From assembly GCA_964629825.1 (NCBI GenBank), contig CAZVUW010000006.1, positions 1-60,448 on the forward strand: DNA of 60,448 nucleotides, in the 5' to 3' direction. Made by a program: the position numbers and the translations under genes. The notes beneath the pieces are model-generated. The model was not told the DNA's origin. It saw nothing but the letters and a program-made list of their open reading frames with translations, and did no database searches. Positions 51,276 to 59,349 of the stretch are shown here, piece after piece (within the stretch, counting starts at the first letter, position 1; each line of letters opens with the position of its first letter). This DNA is from CAZVUW01 sp964629825. Lineage in GTDB: Bacteria > Actinomycetota > Nitriliruptoria > Euzebyales > Egibacteraceae.

Positions 51276-51328
51276 AAGGGGGTGGGCCTGTGGGTGGGCC
51301 TGCAAATGGGCGGGGCGTGCAGGAAGGC

Positions 51329-52846
51329 CTAGATCCAGCGCTCCGTCCACATCCGCAGCCGCCAGGAGTCCTCCGGCAGCTCCATGCCCGACCACACCGG
51401 GTACCAGAACAGGAAGGCCACGGTGGCCAGACCCGCCACGGCGGCCGGGACCCAGCGCAGGAGCGGGTGAGCGCGGACGCGGTCGGCTCCGTAGGCGAGC
51501 GCAAGGGCGATGAACGGCACCACCGGCGTCATGTAGAAGAGGAACAGCGGGCGGCTCGCGACCAACCACGGCACGTACTGCGCGGCCAGCATCACGCCGA
51601 TCGCGATCGCCGCCCAGGTGCGCCGCCTGAAGGCGTCCCAGGCGAGCAGCGGGTAGGCCAGCAGGGCCATCCACCAGATCGCCGGGTTACCGATGCCGAG
51701 GATCTCCGCGACCATGCCGGGCGGCAGGACGCATTCCTCGCCCTCGGCCTCCTTGTCACGTTGCGCCTGCTCGGTGCAGGACTCGTAGTAGTAGGCGACC
51801 GGGCGGGCCAGCACCAGCCAGGTGGTGGCCGGAGCCCGATAGCGGTGGGTCGCGTCCAGGTCGCGGTGGAACACCGCGATCGCGCGCTGCTCGCCCAGCC
51901 ACTCCGTGAAGAGCTCGGGCAGCGGGACGGCGCACTCGGTGGCGTCCTCGCCGCAGCGGCGCTCGCCCGGGCGGGTGTCCTCGAAGTTGGCGAACCAGCT
52001 GGCGTAGCTGGCGACGTACACGACCGCAGGGACCACCACCAGGGTCAGCAGGCCCGAAGCGACCAGCCGCGGCCACGCCGTCAGCCACCGGCCCGTCACG
52101 CGCCTGCGCAGCGACAGCTCGCTGATCAGGACCAGCAGACCGGCGCCGCCGAGGGCCAGCAGCCCCGACCACTTGGTGGCGATCGCCAACCCGAAGAAGA
52201 TGCCGGCCAGCCAGCGGTCGCGGTGCGGGCGCCGGGGCAGGACCGCAGCGCGTTCCCGAGGTTCGCCCGCCTCCTCGTCCCCCTCCCCGGCCGCAGAGAG
52301 CCGGGCGAGCTCCACCCCCGCCCAGGTGGCGTCGCGGTCGCGCAGCAGCAGCCAGAAGCCGGTGACGACGAACAGCCCAAGGGCCGCATCAAGCATGGAG
52401 ATGCGGCTCATCGTGAAGGCGAGCCCGTCGATGGCGACCAGGAACCCCGCCAGCGCCGCCACACCGCGGCGGCGGAACAGCCGCAGCCCGGCGAGGTAGG
52501 TCATCAGCACCGTCAGGGAGCCGGCCGCGGCCATCCCGGCCCGCCAGCCCAGCGGGTCGTCGCCCAGGAGCCCGATGCTGACGGCGATCACCCACTTGCC
52601 GACCTGGGGGTGGACGACGAAGCCCTCCTCCACGCCGCGCTCCAGCAGGCTGGCACCGTCCTCGGCGTAGTAGACCTCGTCGAAGTACATGCGATCCGGC
52701 TCGCCGAGCCGGTAGAAGCGCAGTCCGGCCGCGAGCAGCAGGAGGATCAGAGGCAGCACCCAGGCCGCCCTGACGACCCGTCGCGGAGCGGCGCCGGCCG
52801 GGGCCTCCGTGGTCGCGGGCGCCTGCACTTCCGTGTCGGTCGCCAT
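51329..52846 (-). CDS. pmt: Polyprenol-phosphate-mannose-protein mannosyltransferase (PMT family)
   Basis: A 505-residue GT-C glycosyltransferase that transfers mannose from a polyprenol-phosphate donor to secreted proteins on the outer face of the membrane. After helix 1 the catalytic DE loop appears (DRMYFDEVYYAEDG), followed by VHPQVGKWVIAVSIGLLGDDPLGWR and SMLDAALGLFVVTGFW typical of PMT. About 11 helices and a PMT C-terminal four-helix domain (AQYVPWLVASRPLFLFYMTPVVPFIALAL) follow. A charged cytoplasmic insertion lies at about 175-205. Pmt next to rsmI, transcribed away from it, is the order in mycobacteria. The start is 20 bases from the assembly gap. Confidence 0.93.
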   Translation of the reverse strand: MATDTEVQAPATTEAPAGAAPRRVVRAAWVLPLILLLLAAGLRFYRLGEPDRMYFDEVYYAEDGASLLERGVEEGFVVHPQVGKWVIAVSIGLLGDDPLGWRAGMAAAGSLTVLMTYLAGLRLFRRRGVAALAGFLVAIDGLAFTMSRISMLDAALGLFVVTGFWLLLRDRDATWAGVELARLSAAGEGDEEAGEPRERAAVLPRRPHRDRWLAGIFFGLAIATKWSGLLALGGAGLLVLISELSLRRRVTGRWLTAWPRLVASGLLTLVVVPAVVYVASYASWFANFEDTRPGERRCGEDATECAVPLPELFTEWLGEQRAIAVFHRDLDATHRYRAPATTWLVLARPVAYYYESCTEQAQRDKEAEGEECVLPPGMVAEILGIGNPAIWWMALLAYPLLAWDAFRRRTWAAIAIGVMLAAQYVPWLVASRPLFLFYMTPVVPFIALALAYGADRVRAHPLLRWVPAAVAGLATVAFLFWYPVWSGMELPEDSWRLRMWTERWI

Positions 52847-52865
52847 CGCGGGGCAGTGTAGGCGC

Positions 52866-52965
52866 NNNNNNNNNNNNNNNNNNNNNNNNNNNNNNNNNNN
52901 NNNNNNNNNNNNNNNNNNNNNNNNNNNNNNNNNNNNNNNNNNNNNNNNNNNNNNNNNNNNNNNNN
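52866..52965. other. Assembly gap of 100 N
   Basis: A run of exactly 100 undetermined bases, the usual placeholder for unknown length, between pmt and rsmI. Additional sequence, including whole genes, could be missing. Confidence 0.95.
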
Positions 52966-53011
52966 GGTGTCCACCGGATGTCTACGGGTCCCGCCGGATC
53001 AGGTCGGCTGT

Positions 53012-53050
53012 TGATCCTGTAGCGAGCGCCAGCGAGCGTCTACAGGATCA
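53012..53050. repeat. Hairpin with 11-bp stem next to the assembly gap
   Basis: TGATCCTGTAG and CTACAGGATCA are perfect complements around a 17-nt loop that itself contains GCGAGCG twice. GGATCA recurs at 52996 and 53055. This repeat-like structure may have caused the assembly break just upstream. Confidence 0.75.
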
Positions 53051-53069
53051 CACTGGATCAGGAGAAAGC

Positions 53070-53909
53070 GTGAAGGAGCAGACGGGCGGCCGGCTGGTGC
53101 TGGTCGCGACGCCGATCGGCAACCTCGGCGACCTGTCGCCGCGCGCGGTCGAGGCGCTCGCGTCCGCGGACGTGATCGCCGCCGAGGACACCCGCCGGAC
53201 GGGCCGGCTGCTCCAGCATGCCGGCATCTCGCGCCCTCTGATCAGCCATCACGAGCACAACGAGGAGCAGCGCGTCCACGAGCTGCTCGCGCGTGTCGAG
53301 GCCGGCCAGGTGGTGGCGGTCGTCAGCGACGCGGGGACGCCGGGGATCGCAGACCCCGGCTTCCGCATCGTGCGGGCCGCAGCGGAGCGCGGGCTCGAGG
53401 TGGCCGCGGTGCCCGGCCCGGTGGCGGCGATCCAGGCGCTGATCCTGTCGGGCCTGGCCGTCGACCGCTTCGCGTTCGAGGGCTTCCTGCCGCGCAAGCC
53501 GGGGGCGCGGACGCGGCGCCTGCGGGCGATTGCTGACGACGATCGCACGCTGGTGTTCTACGTCTCCCCGCACCGCGCGGCCGAGGACCTGGCGGCCTTG
53601 CATGCCGAGCTGGGGGACCGCCCCGCTGCGCTGGCGCGCGAGCTCACGGCGCTGGACGAGGGGGTTTGGCGGGGGACCCTTGCCCAGCTGGCCGAGCGCG
53701 CGCGCAGCGAGGGCGTGCGCGGGGAGGCGACGCTGGTGGTCGCCGGTGCGCCGGAGCGCACCGACGAGCCGACCGACGCCGAGCTCGCCGAGCGCGTCCG
53801 GGCCCTGATCGAAGCGGGCACGGACAAGCGCACGGCGATCGCCCGGGTCGCCGAGGACGCCGACGTCCCCAAGCGGCACGTCTACCAGGCGGTCCTCGAC
53901 GCCGGCTGA
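53070..53909 (+). CDS. rsmI: 16S rRNA (cytidine(1402)-2'-O)-methyltransferase
   Basis: A 279-residue tetrapyrrole-methylase-fold enzyme that methylates the ribose of C1402 in 16S rRNA. It starts GGRLVLVATPIGNLGDLSPRAVEALASADVIAAEDTRRTGRLL, carries SDAGTPGIADPGFRIVRAA (SAM-binding GTPGIADPG) and AVPGPVAAIQALILSGL, and ends with an RsmI HTH-like region (GTDKRTAIARVAEDADVPKRHVYQAVL). GTG at 53070 follows AGGAG by 6 bases. It begins 104 bp after the N gap. The position beside pmt matches other actinobacteria. Confidence 0.95.
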   Translation: MKEQTGGRLVLVATPIGNLGDLSPRAVEALASADVIAAEDTRRTGRLLQHAGISRPLISHHEHNEEQRVHELLARVEAGQVVAVVSDAGTPGIADPGFRIVRAAAERGLEVAAVPGPVAAIQALILSGLAVDRFAFEGFLPRKPGARTRRLRAIADDDRTLVFYVSPHRAAEDLAALHAELGDRPAALARELTALDEGVWRGTLAQLAERARSEGVRGEATLVVAGAPERTDEPTDAELAERVRALIEAGTDKRTAIARVAEDADVPKRHVYQAVLDAG

Positions 53910-53983
53910 CAGCGGTCGCACGACCTGAAGCAACCTCGCTCGGCTCTCGCGCGTCCAGGTGGGCATGAAGGAGGGAGCCACAT

Positions 53984-54016
53984 ATGCGCAGCAGGCCATC
54001 TGGCGGATGGGGGTGA
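53984..54016 (+). CDS. Ten-codon leader ORF before the ECF sigma factor
   Basis: ATG at 53984 follows an excellent ribosome site AAGGAGGG (53968-53975, 8-base spacing) and encodes MRSRPSGGWG before TGA at 54014. That stop overlaps the GTG (54013) of the sigma-factor frame as GTGA. The sigma gene itself has no good ribosome site at 54007 or 54013, so its translation probably depends on re-initiation after this peptide. A Trp codon near the end and three Arg/Ser codons are the only notable content. Confidence 0.55.
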   Translation: MRSRPSGGWG

Positions 54017-54516
54017 CGAGCGTCAGCACCACCGGCGAGTTCGCCGAGGTCTTCGCAGCCCATCACGCGGAGGCCCTGCGCCTGGCCTACCTGCTGTGCG
54101 GCGACGCCCACCGGGCGGAGGACATCACCGCCGACGCGTTCGTGAAGCTCTACCGGCGCTGGTCGCGCGGCGGCATCGACAACCCCCGTGCCTACCTGCG
54201 CAGGACGGTCGTCAACGAGGTCAACTCGAAGTTCCGCAGGCTCGCGCTCGAGCGGCGTGAGGCCTCCAAGCTGAGCGGAGACGACCGCGGAGGGCGCTCG
54301 GCCGAGGAGCAGCTGGCCGACGCCGATGCAATCGCCAGGGCGCTGGCGGCCCTGCCCCAGCGGCAGCGGACGGCCGTCGTGCTGCGCTACTACGCGGACC
54401 TGCCCGAGCGAGAGGCGGCCGAGATCATGGGCGTGTCGGTCGGCACGGTGAAGAGCAGCGTCTCCCGCGGTCTCGACCGCATGAAGGCCGTGCTGGCCGC
54501 GGAGGTCGGACGATGA
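54007..54516 (+). CDS. SigE-family ECF RNA polymerase sigma factor
   Basis: A 169-residue ECF sigma factor. Region 2: FAEVFAAHHAEALRLAYLLCGDAHRAEDITADAFVKLYRRWSR, with NPRAYLRRTVVNEVNSKFRR for -10 recognition. Region 4: ALPQRQRTAVVLRYYADLPEREAAEIMGVSVGTVKSSVSRGLDRMKAVL. The YLLCGD and FxKLYRRW features are typical of actinobacterial SigE-family factors. The start may be ATG 54007 or GTG 54013; the latter overlaps the leader ORF stop. Its stop overlaps the start of a membrane protein (ATGA), which probably acts as its regulator. Confidence 0.9.
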   Translation: MGVTSVSTTGEFAEVFAAHHAEALRLAYLLCGDAHRAEDITADAFVKLYRRWSRGGIDNPRAYLRRTVVNEVNSKFRRLALERREASKLSGDDRGGRSAEEQLADADAIARALAALPQRQRTAVVLRYYADLPEREAAEIMGVSVGTVKSSVSRGLDRMKAVLAAEVGR

Positions 54517-56294
54517 GCGGACGTCAGTCGTTCGAGGACGAGCTGCGCCGGCAGCTCAAGGTCCACGCGGAGCGGGTGCAGCCCAACCCCGAGACCTGGA
54601 GGCGGGTGCAGCAGCGCATCCGCGCCGGTCAGCGGTTTCGCTGGGTGTACGCGGCCGCCGGGGCCTCCGCGCTGGCGGCGCTGGCGGCGGTGGCGGTGCT
54701 GGTCCTGCCCGGGGTCCTCGACGACTCCACGGTCGAGTTCGGCCCCCCGATCGCGACCCAGCCCGAGGAGGGCGTCTCGGAGCTCCCCGCCGCGGTGCTC
54801 GGCGCCATCGACCCGCTGCTGGTCGCCACCGACGAGGGCATCGTCAAGCTGGACGGCGGCGGTGCCGCGGTGGTCGAGGGCACCGAGGGCGTCGTGGCCG
54901 ACGCCCTCGCGGTCCGACCGGGTTCCACCCCGGACAGCCTCGACGCCGTCTTCACCGCCGACTGCCGCCTGCACCGACTCCAGATCGAGCTCGGCGAGTC
55001 GCGCGTCGAGGAGGTGGCGCGCCCGAGCGCCGGCTCGTGCGCCACCGGGCCCCGCTTCTCGCCCGATGGCGGCCATCTGGCCTGGACCGAGACCACGGCC
55101 AGCGGCATCGACATGATGGTGATCGGGTGGGGCGACGCGGCCGCCCGCGAGCGCGACGCCGCCTTCGGCCTCGACCTGCCTCCCGACCACACCGAGCCGC
55201 GCGTCGTCGACTGGGTCTGGAGCGAGGGAGCGGGCGAGGTCCTGCGCGGCTTCGTCGTCCTGGCCGCCAAGGATCCCGAGGGCCGCACGCGGATCTTCGC
55301 CCTGGACCTTGAGCGTCAGGGTGATGGCTCGCCCGCGCAGCCGGGCAACAGCACGCCGCAGTCGCTGGACGACGGCTCGGCGCGGGTGGTCGCCTACCAA
55401 CAGCAGGGCTGCGCCCCCGAGCCGGTCGGCCGCTGCATGGAGGCCGTGACGTGGACGCTGCGGTTCGAGGACGGTCTGCTTGAGGTGCGCCGCGAGGACG
55501 AGGGCGAGCAGACCTGGAATGCGGGCAGCACGGTGCTGGAGCAGATCGACCCGGACGCCGGCCGCGTCTGGATGGAGGCCGCCGGGGCGGGGGTGCTGCT
55601 GGGCGACGGGCTCGGCCGTGCTCTGCTGCTCGTCGGTCAGGACGACTGGTCCGAGCTGGTGCTGCCCGGTCTGGAGGACACGCGGATCCTGCACGCGGCG
55701 GTCCTCACCGCGACCCCGGCCGCGCCGACTCCGACGCCGGCGACCGAAGAGCCCGAGGTCGAGACCACCCAGGAGCCCACCGGCGAGAGCGAGCCGGAGG
55801 TCATGCCGACGGGCGAGCCCACGGCGGATCCCACGCCCACCACCCCGGTCGAGACCGCCGACCCGGGCGGGCTGCCCGGTGCGGTCGCCGCAACCCGCGA
55901 CCGCATCGCGGCGACGGCCCAGACCGGCGACCTGGAGGCCCTGGCCGCGCTCACCGACCCGGCGAGCTTCACCTACTCGTTCGGCAGCAGCGGCGACCCC
56001 GCCGGCTTCTGGCGCGCGGAGATCGCCAACGGCGTGGACGTCCTCGGTCAGCTGCAGGGGATCCTGAACCTGCCGCACACCGTCGTCGATGGCGGTGACG
56101 CCGGCGACATCTACGTGTGGCCGTTCGCCTACGACCGCCCCTACGAGAGCCTGTCCTCGGCCGAGCTCGAGGCGCTGACCGCCGCTGTCGGGGAGGACAT
56201 GATGAGCTTCTACGAGCAGTCGGGCTCCTACGTCGGCTACCGCCTCGGCATCCGCGAGGACGGAACGTGGCTGTACTACGTCGCCGGGGACTGA
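54513..56294 (+). CDS. Membrane-anchored propeller-like protein, likely sigma-factor partner
   Basis: A 593-residue protein coupled to the sigma factor by a 4-base overlap. A cytoplasmic N-terminus of about 40 residues (FEDELRRQLKVHAERVQPNPETWRRVQQRI) is followed by one helix (44-68). A large extracytoplasmic beta-rich region has a TolB/WD40-like repeat (GPRFSPDGGHLAWTETTASGIDMMVI). A Pro/Thr/Glu-rich spacer (about 400-450) and a C-terminal domain of about 140 residues (ATRDRIAATAQTGDLEALAAL...DGTWLYYVAGD) complete it. The short helical N-terminus could bind the sigma factor. No zinc-binding anti-sigma motif is visible, so the anti-sigma role is inferred from position. Confidence 0.7.
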   Translation: MSGRQSFEDELRRQLKVHAERVQPNPETWRRVQQRIRAGQRFRWVYAAAGASALAALAAVAVLVLPGVLDDSTVEFGPPIATQPEEGVSELPAAVLGAIDPLLVATDEGIVKLDGGGAAVVEGTEGVVADALAVRPGSTPDSLDAVFTADCRLHRLQIELGESRVEEVARPSAGSCATGPRFSPDGGHLAWTETTASGIDMMVIGWGDAAARERDAAFGLDLPPDHTEPRVVDWVWSEGAGEVLRGFVVLAAKDPEGRTRIFALDLERQGDGSPAQPGNSTPQSLDDGSARVVAYQQQGCAPEPVGRCMEAVTWTLRFEDGLLEVRREDEGEQTWNAGSTVLEQIDPDAGRVWMEAAGAGVLLGDGLGRALLLVGQDDWSELVLPGLEDTRILHAAVLTATPAAPTPTPATEEPEVETTQEPTGESEPEVMPTGEPTADPTPTTPVETADPGGLPGAVAATRDRIAATAQTGDLEALAALTDPASFTYSFGSSGDPAGFWRAEIANGVDVLGQLQGILNLPHTVVDGGDAGDIYVWPFAYDRPYESLSSAELEALTAAVGEDMMSFYEQSGSYVGYRLGIREDGTWLYYVAGD

Positions 56295-56316
56295 GCGCCG
56301 CGTGCTACGATCCGTT

Positions 56317-56342
56317 GGCCGGCGGGGTCTCCTTCCCCGGCC
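56317..56342 (+). terminator. Interrupted GC-rich hairpin before tatD
   Basis: GGCC-GGC-GGGG pairs with CCCC-GGCC across a TCTCCTT loop with a 3-nt bulge, in the 75-bp gap after the sigma-factor partner gene. It may end that transcript. A GTGCTACGATCC box just before it could be a -10 element for tatD. Confidence 0.4.
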
Positions 56343-56369
56343 CCTGGCACCCTGCGGACGGACCTGCCC

Positions 56370-57182
56370 GTGTACACCGACACGCACTGCCATCTCGCTC
56401 TGATCGACGGCGATGAGCCCGTCGAGGAGGTGGTCGACCGAGCGCGCCGGGCGGGGGTCAACACCCTGGTCACGGTCGGCGTCGACCTGGCCTCCAGCGC
56501 CGAGGCCGTGCACATCGCCTCGGCGTTTCGGGACGTCTGGGCCGTGGTCGGGATACACCCGCACAACTCGATCGAGGCGACCGACCACGTCCTCGAGCGG
56601 CTGCGCGCCGTCGCCCGCCATCCCAGCGTCGTCGGCATCGGCGAGACGGGCCTGGACTACTTCCGGGACCACTCGCCGCGCGTGCGCCAGGAGGAGTCCT
56701 TCCGGGAGCACATCCGCCTGGCCAAGGAGTTCGACCGCGCCCTGGTGATCCACGATCGGGATGCGCACGACGACGTCCTGCGCATCCTGGAGGACGAGGG
56801 CGCACCCGAGCGGACGGTCTTCCACTGCTTCTCGGGCGACCTCGAGTTGGCCAAGCGCTGTGCCGAACAGGGCTGGTACACCTCCTTCGCCGGCAACCTC
56901 ACCTTCCGCAACGCCCCCGAGCTGCGCCAGGTGGCGGCGGCCATGCCCCTGGAGCTGCTGGTGGCGGAGACCGACTCGCCCTACCTGTCGCCGCACCCGC
57001 ACCGCGGCCAGACCAACGAGCCCGCCCGAGTGCGCCTGGTGGTCGCCCAGCTCGCAGAGCTGCACGGGCTGCCCGTCGAGGAGATGGCCCGGATCACCAG
57101 CGAGAACGCCCGCCGGCTGTTCGATCTACCCCCCGCCAGGGCACCCAAGGACCCCCAACCCGTGGAGCAACCCTCGACCTGA
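56370..57182 (+). CDS. tatD: TatD-family metal-dependent deoxyribonuclease
   Basis: A 270-residue TIM-barrel hydrolase with two metal sites. Ligands are visible in order: YTDTHCHL (HxH), GIGETGLDY (Glu), VIHDRDAHDD (His), TVFHCFSGD (His) and VAETDSPYLSPHPHRGQTNEP (Asp). Such enzymes have 3'-5' exonuclease and DNA repair roles. GTG at 56370 is the start, with only a weak GGACGGA upstream. The tatD, wall protein, rsmA, ispE order is conserved in actinobacteria, and metG, often upstream of tatD, is not present here. Confidence 0.93.
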   Translation: MYTDTHCHLALIDGDEPVEEVVDRARRAGVNTLVTVGVDLASSAEAVHIASAFRDVWAVVGIHPHNSIEATDHVLERLRAVARHPSVVGIGETGLDYFRDHSPRVRQEESFREHIRLAKEFDRALVIHDRDAHDDVLRILEDEGAPERTVFHCFSGDLELAKRCAEQGWYTSFAGNLTFRNAPELRQVAAAMPLELLVAETDSPYLSPHPHRGQTNEPARVRLVVAQLAELHGLPVEEMARITSENARRLFDLPPARAPKDPQPVEQPST

Positions 57183-57193
57183 CCTGTAGGTTT

Positions 57194-57209
57194 GGGGCTC
57201 TTACGCCCC
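57194..57209 (+). terminator. Short hairpin after tatD
   Basis: GGGGC-TCTTAC-GCCCC, a 5-bp stem, sits 11 bases after the tatD stop and 20 bases before the wall-protein gene. TAGTAC at 57213-57218 just after it may be a -10 box for that gene. Both are weak signals. Confidence 0.3.
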
Positions 57210-57229
57210 TGCTAGTACGGTCCGAGGTC

Positions 57230-58402
57230 ATGCATCCCCCCGCCCAGCGCTCTCGGCAGCGCGCCTTCATTCATCCCCGGCTGCTCGTCGGGGTGTTCGT
57301 CGTCGCCCTGCTCGGCAGCATGGGGTTCGGCTGGCTGTCCACCGAGCGGGAGGTGCGCCTGGTGGTGGATGGCGAGGTGATCGCCACCCGCACGCACGCC
57401 AGGACCGTGGGCGAGCTGCTCGAGCGCGTCGGTCTGCCGCTGGCGGCCGTCGACGTGGTCGAGCCGCCCGCGCACACCGAGGTCGTCGACGACATGACGG
57501 TGCGCGTGCTGCCCGCCGAGGCATCCGCCCAGCCTGCGTCCGCCACCTCCGCGGACCTGCCGCTCGAGGCCCGGCGTGCGCTGCCCGCCCGCGCGGCGCG
57601 CGGCAGCCACGAGCGAGCCCTGATGGCAGCCCGGTCCCCGCGGCTCGTGCGCGTGACGCTCGCCGCGGACGGCCGGACCCGTACCGTGCTCACGCCGGCG
57701 ACGACCGTCGCCGAGCTGCTCGAGCGTGCGGGCGTGGAGGTCGGCGCCCAGGACCGGGTCAGCCCCGCGCCGGAGACAGCGCTGGAGCGCGGCCTGGTCA
57801 TCACCGTCCAGCGCGTGGCGGTCACGACCGAGACCCGCGCCGAGCCGATCGCGCACAAGACGGTCGAGCAGGCAGCCCCCGACCTTCCGGCCGGTCAGCG
57901 CAGCGTCGCGACCGAGGGCCGTGACGGTCTGCGTGAGATCACCGAACAGGTCGTGCGGGTGGACGGCGCCGAGGAGTCCCGGTCGGTGGTCTCCGACGAG
58001 GTCGTTCGAGCACCGGTGGACGAGGTGGTGCGGGTCGGCACCGCCGAGCCCGCCGCGCCCGAGCCCACGGTCGCAGAGACGCCGGTCACCATGACCGCCC
58101 CCGCGCCGCCCTCGGAGGCGCCCGAGCCGGCGCCCGAGGAGGCGCCGCCGCCGGTGCGCAGCGAGGAGGGCGGGGCCTCCTGGTACGACAACCCGGGCGG
58201 CGGGCTCACCGCCGCGCATCGCACGCTTCCGCGCGGTACGACGGTCACCGTGACCAACCTCGCAACCGGCGCCTCGGTTCGGGTGACCATCAACGACCGC
58301 GGTCCGTTCGTGCGCGGCCGGATCATCGACCTGAACCGCGAGGCCTTCTCCCAGATCGCTCCCCTGGGTGCCGGAGTCGTTCGGGTGCGCATCGAGTGGT
58401 GA
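57230..58402 (+). CDS. Wall-associated protein: DUF348-G5-RlpA (DPBB) domains, at the rpfB position
   Basis: A 390-residue secreted or membrane-anchored protein. An N-terminal helix (15-37) is followed by two DUF348 repeats (EVRLVVDGEVIATRTHARTVGELLERVGL; LVRVTLAADGRTRTVLTPATTVAELLERAGV), then a G5 domain (about 200-265). A Pro/Ala/Glu linker leads to a C-terminal RlpA-type double-psi beta-barrel (GGASWYDNPGGGLTAAHRTLPRGTTVTVTNLATGASVRVTINDRGPF). The Asp of NDRGPF is the proposed catalytic residue of lytic RlpA. Its gene order and N-terminal half match RpfB, but the transglycosylase-like Rpf domain is replaced. A muralytic role in growth or resuscitation is inferred. Confidence 0.87.
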   Translation: MHPPAQRSRQRAFIHPRLLVGVFVVALLGSMGFGWLSTEREVRLVVDGEVIATRTHARTVGELLERVGLPLAAVDVVEPPAHTEVVDDMTVRVLPAEASAQPASATSADLPLEARRALPARAARGSHERALMAARSPRLVRVTLAADGRTRTVLTPATTVAELLERAGVEVGAQDRVSPAPETALERGLVITVQRVAVTTETRAEPIAHKTVEQAAPDLPAGQRSVATEGRDGLREITEQVVRVDGAEESRSVVSDEVVRAPVDEVVRVGTAEPAAPEPTVAETPVTMTAPAPPSEAPEPAPEEAPPPVRSEEGGASWYDNPGGGLTAAHRTLPRGTTVTVTNLATGASVRVTINDRGPFVRGRIIDLNREAFSQIAPLGAGVVRVRIEW

Positions 58403-58479
58403 GCGCGCTCGCCTCGCGACCGGCCAGGGCCCACCGCCCGGTACGGGCCGCGGGGGTGGTTGAGTGCAGGATGGAGCGC

Positions 58480-59349
58480 ATGACAAGCCGTCCGCTCCTC
58501 GGTGCCGCCGACGTGCGTCGCCTGCTCGCCGAGCACGGCCTGGCTGCGCACAAGACCTACGGCCAGAACTTCGTCGTCGACCCGAACACGGTGCGCAAGG
58601 TCGTTCGTGACGCCGGAGTGGGCGCCGGGGACCTGGTGCTCGAGATCGGGCCGGGGCTGGGAAGCCTGACCCTGGCGCTGCGCGAGGTCGGTGCTCGCGT
58701 CGTGGCCGTCGAGGTGGACGCCGGGATGGTGCGCGCGCTCGAGGAGGTGCTGGGCGACGACCCGGACGTGCGGATCGTCCACGCCGACGCCCTGGCGGCA
58801 GACCCGGTCGAGCTGCTGGGAGGTGAGCAGCCGGCGGGCCTGGTCGCCAACCTGCCCTACAACATCGCCACCCCGCTCGTTCTGCGCTACCTCGGCGTGG
58901 GGATCTTCCCTGCGCTGACCGTGATGGTTCAGCGTGAGGTGGGGCAGCGCTGGACCGCTCGACCCGGGACGGCGCTGTACGCCGGCGTGAGCGTCAAGAT
59001 CGCCGCCCTTTCACGGGCTCGGATCCTGGCACCCGTCAGTCGCACCGCGTTCTACCCGGTGCCCAACGTCGACTCGGTGACGGTGCGGCTGGAGCCGGTG
59101 GGATGGGTGCACCCGGTGGCGCGCGCGGACCTCTTCGCGATCGTCGACGCCGGCTTCGCCCAGCGCAGGAAGCGGCTCCGCAACGCCCTGGCGGCCGGCG
59201 GGGGCCGCGGCGACGCGCCGCGACTGACCCCCGCAGAGGTCGAGGAGGCGCTGGAGCGGGCGGGGGTGCCGGCGGGCGCACGCGCCGAGGAGCTGGACCT
59301 CGACGCCTGGGTGCGGCTGGCTGGAGCGCTGTCGGGGAGCCGTCCGTGA
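58480..59349 (+). CDS. rsmA: 16S rRNA dimethyladenosine transferase
   Basis: A 289-residue KsgA/RsmA that dimethylates A1518 and A1519 in 16S rRNA. It begins LLAEHGLAAHKTYGQNFVVDPNTVRKVV, has the SAM motif LVLEIGPGLGSLTLAL, an acidic VAVEVDAGMV, IVHADAL and the catalytic NLPYNIATP. FYPVPNVDSVTVRLEP and AFAQRRK-like GFAQRRKRLRNAL follow. The ATG at 58480 has GGAG about 5 bases upstream; the ATG at 58471 is an alternative. The stop overlaps the ispE start (GTGA), so the two are coupled. Confidence 0.96.
   Translation: MTSRPLLGAADVRRLLAEHGLAAHKTYGQNFVVDPNTVRKVVRDAGVGAGDLVLEIGPGLGSLTLALREVGARVVAVEVDAGMVRALEEVLGDDPDVRIVHADALAADPVELLGGEQPAGLVANLPYNIATPLVLRYLGVGIFPALTVMVQREVGQRWTARPGTALYAGVSVKIAALSRARILAPVSRTAFYPVPNVDSVTVRLEPVGWVHPVARADLFAIVDAGFAQRRKRLRNALAAGGGRGDAPRLTPAEVEEALERAGVPAGARAEELDLDAWVRLAGALSGSRP

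Larger units (their letters stand above)
50868..51328. other. 461-bp non-coding region upstream of the STAND pair
   Basis: No convincing gene on either strand. It holds an 18-bp direct repeat (50884-50901 and 50902-50919, both starting GGGCGTC, 14 of 18 identical) just upstream of the STAND start, a 13-bp stem hairpin at 51178-51209 and palindrome copy 3 at 51234-51275. It should contain the promoter of the STAND pair (minus strand) and the end of no plus-strand gene. The direct repeat could be an operator. Confidence 0.6.

Noticed and set aside
53041..53069. Start of a CRISPR array near the N gap
   Set aside because: GGATCA elements are short and irregular with no spacer periodicity, and no cas gene is in the window.
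57183..57229. Possible ydaO (c-di-AMP) riboswitch before the rpfB-like gene
   Set aside because: Such elements precede rpf genes in other actinobacteria, but the gap here is only 47 bases, far too short.
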